Made by a program: the position numbers and the translations under genes. 64,000 bases of DNA from Roseivirga sp. E12. Its GTDB lineage: Bacteria; Bacteroidota; Bacteroidia; Cytophagales; Cyclobacteriaceae. The stretch lies in contig NZ_JAGFMD010000008.1 in assembly GCF_017592825.1 (NCBI RefSeq), positions 1 to 64,000 of the forward strand, read 5' to 3'. The notes under the pieces were generated by a model. It did not search any database. It had not been told where the DNA came from and saw only the letters and a program-made list of their open reading frames with translations. Below are positions 63,399 to 64,000 of this stretch, piece after piece. The first letter of the stretch is position 1. Every line of letters starts with the position of its first letter.

Positions 63399-64000
63399 AT
63401 GCGTAAAGCAGTTATTGATCTTGGAACAAACACCTTTCATCTCTTTATCGTGGAAATCGATCAAGGGACGATCAACACGCTTTATAAAGAAAAAATCGCA
63501 GTTAAAATTGGGCAGAATGGTATTAGTAAGGGCAAAATCGCCAATGATGCCATCAAACGAGCCATACATACACTGAAAATCTTTAAAACCGTCATCGATC
63601 AGTTCGAAGTAACCGATGTGAAAGGTGTCGCCACAAGCGCAATTCGCAGCGCAAGGAATGGCCAATCGGTGATTGACGAGATTGAGCAAGAAACAGGTAT
63701 TCGTATCAACGTTATTTCAGGAGACTTAGAGGCCGAACTGATTTTTGGAGGTGTGAAGGCCGCTCTGAATCTGACCAATCAAAACCAGCTGGTGATGGAT
63801 ATTGGTGGGGGCAGTGTCGAATTCATTATCGGTAACAATCAGCAAATATCTTGGAAAAGAAGCTTTGAAATAGGAGCTCAACGTCTACTGGACAAGTTTC
63901 ACAAAAGTGATCCTATGCCAGCTGAGAATGTCGATCAAATGTTTGACTGGCTTTCCGAAGAGCTTCTAGAACTTAAAGAAGCACTAGAAACCCATAAACC
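63399..64000 (+). CDS. ppx: Exopolyphosphatase / GppA-family phosphatase, N-terminal part (cut by window edge)
   Basis: The frame starts at ATG 63399 and is open to the window end (about 200 residues). AVIDLGTNTFHLFIVEI is the phosphate-1 loop of the actin-like ATPase fold; GVATSAIRSARNG, ISGDLEAELIFGGV and LVMDIGGGSVEF (phosphate-2) follow. The family degrades polyphosphate or guanosine pentaphosphate. It is divergent from pccB with about 140 bp between. Confidence 0.92.
   Translation, partial: MRKAVIDLGTNTFHLFIVEIDQGTINTLYKEKIAVKIGQNGISKGKIANDAIKRAIHTLKIFKTVIDQFEVTDVKGVATSAIRSARNGQSVIDEIEQETGIRINVISGDLEAELIFGGVKAALNLTNQNQLVMDIGGGSVEFIIGNNQQISWKRSFEIGAQRLLDKFHKSDPMPAENVDQMFDWLSEELLELKEALETHK

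Noticed and set aside
1-64000. CRISPR arrays, IS elements, prophage, tRNA or rRNA genes
   Set aside because: No spaced direct repeats, transposase-like proteins, phage genes, cloverleaf-like or rRNA-like sequences were seen on either strand.

Overview
The window is a stretch of bacterial chromosome from the phylum Bacteroidota, most likely a marine Cytophagales bacterium of the Roseivirga/Fulvivirga kind. This rests on several things: Bacteroidota-type promoters (TTTG, about 20 nt, TAnnTTTG, clearest before ilvE and lysS); head-GIN adhesin-like, Bacteroidota-type LptD, DivIVA and MlaD proteins; few Shine-Dalgarno sequences; frequent TTG/GTG starts; moderate GC. The genus is inference. Coding density is very high, with many 1-4 nt gene overlaps. 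I found no rRNA, tRNA, insertion sequence, prophage or CRISPR array, so this looks like core chromosome rather than an island.

Layout. 1-6.3 kb: a cut secreted protein, a LysM/RlpA-like envelope protein, a beta-propeller-like protein, then a rightward run of NfeD-type protease, Cys/Met-metabolism PLP enzyme, truncated haemoglobin, PlsC and GatC. 6.3-15.2 kb: a large membrane/repeat protein, a LolD-type ABC ATPase, cobalamin adenosyltransferase, IlvE, RF2 (with programmed frameshift), an MFS carrier and a lysoplasmalogenase. 15.2-26.9 kb: mostly leftward genes (head-GIN, MATE, Nudix, NTF2-like, FtsX/MacB permease, AspH/LpxO-like hydroxylase, two tandem paralogues, MazG, Dtd), with rightward RnhB, GcvT and ComB. 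27-43 kb: a polytopic membrane protein, an S15 peptidase, Rossmann and thioredoxin-like proteins, an A-type-carrier-like/ATP-grasp pair, an SF1 helicase, FolB, DivIVA, WD40, a phosphopantetheinyl transferase, a SirB1-like protein, an acyl-CoA carboxylase beta subunit and MlaD. 43-50 kb: amidase, LptD, LysS and a BlaI/BlaR1-type pair. 50-56.4 kb: proline dehydrogenase and an aromatic amino-acid cluster. 56.4-64 kb: MsbA-like ABC exporter, NudK, a decayed SGNH hydrolase, a B12-binding-like protein, M42 peptidase, PccB and the start of Ppx/GppA.

The most notable element lies between 52.9 and 53.05 kb. A 24-codon reading frame starting with GTG and containing the run YYYFFYFFNW is followed by mutually exclusive RNA hairpins ending in a U-tract terminator, directly before a second DAHP synthase/chorismate mutase gene, aroB and aroA. 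It has every part of a classical ribosome-mediated transcription attenuator that senses aromatic aminoacyl-tRNAs. The first DAHP synthase/chorismate mutase copy and an ACT-less prephenate-dehydratase-like gene lie upstream of it, so the two copies would be regulated differently.

Other points of interest are three 16-bp dyads spaced exactly 20 bp apart abutting the blaI-like start codon; a conserved RF2 autoregulatory frameshift; a HesB/IscA-like protein lacking the C-terminal cysteines and translationally coupled to an ATP-grasp ligase; and three convergent gene pairs whose stop codons interlock in a shared palindromic tetranucleotide. Functional links visible here include propionate/B12 metabolism (PccB, cobalamin adenosyltransferase, B12-binding-like protein) and envelope biogenesis (LptD, MlaD, amidase, PlsC, LpxO-like, MsbA-like).
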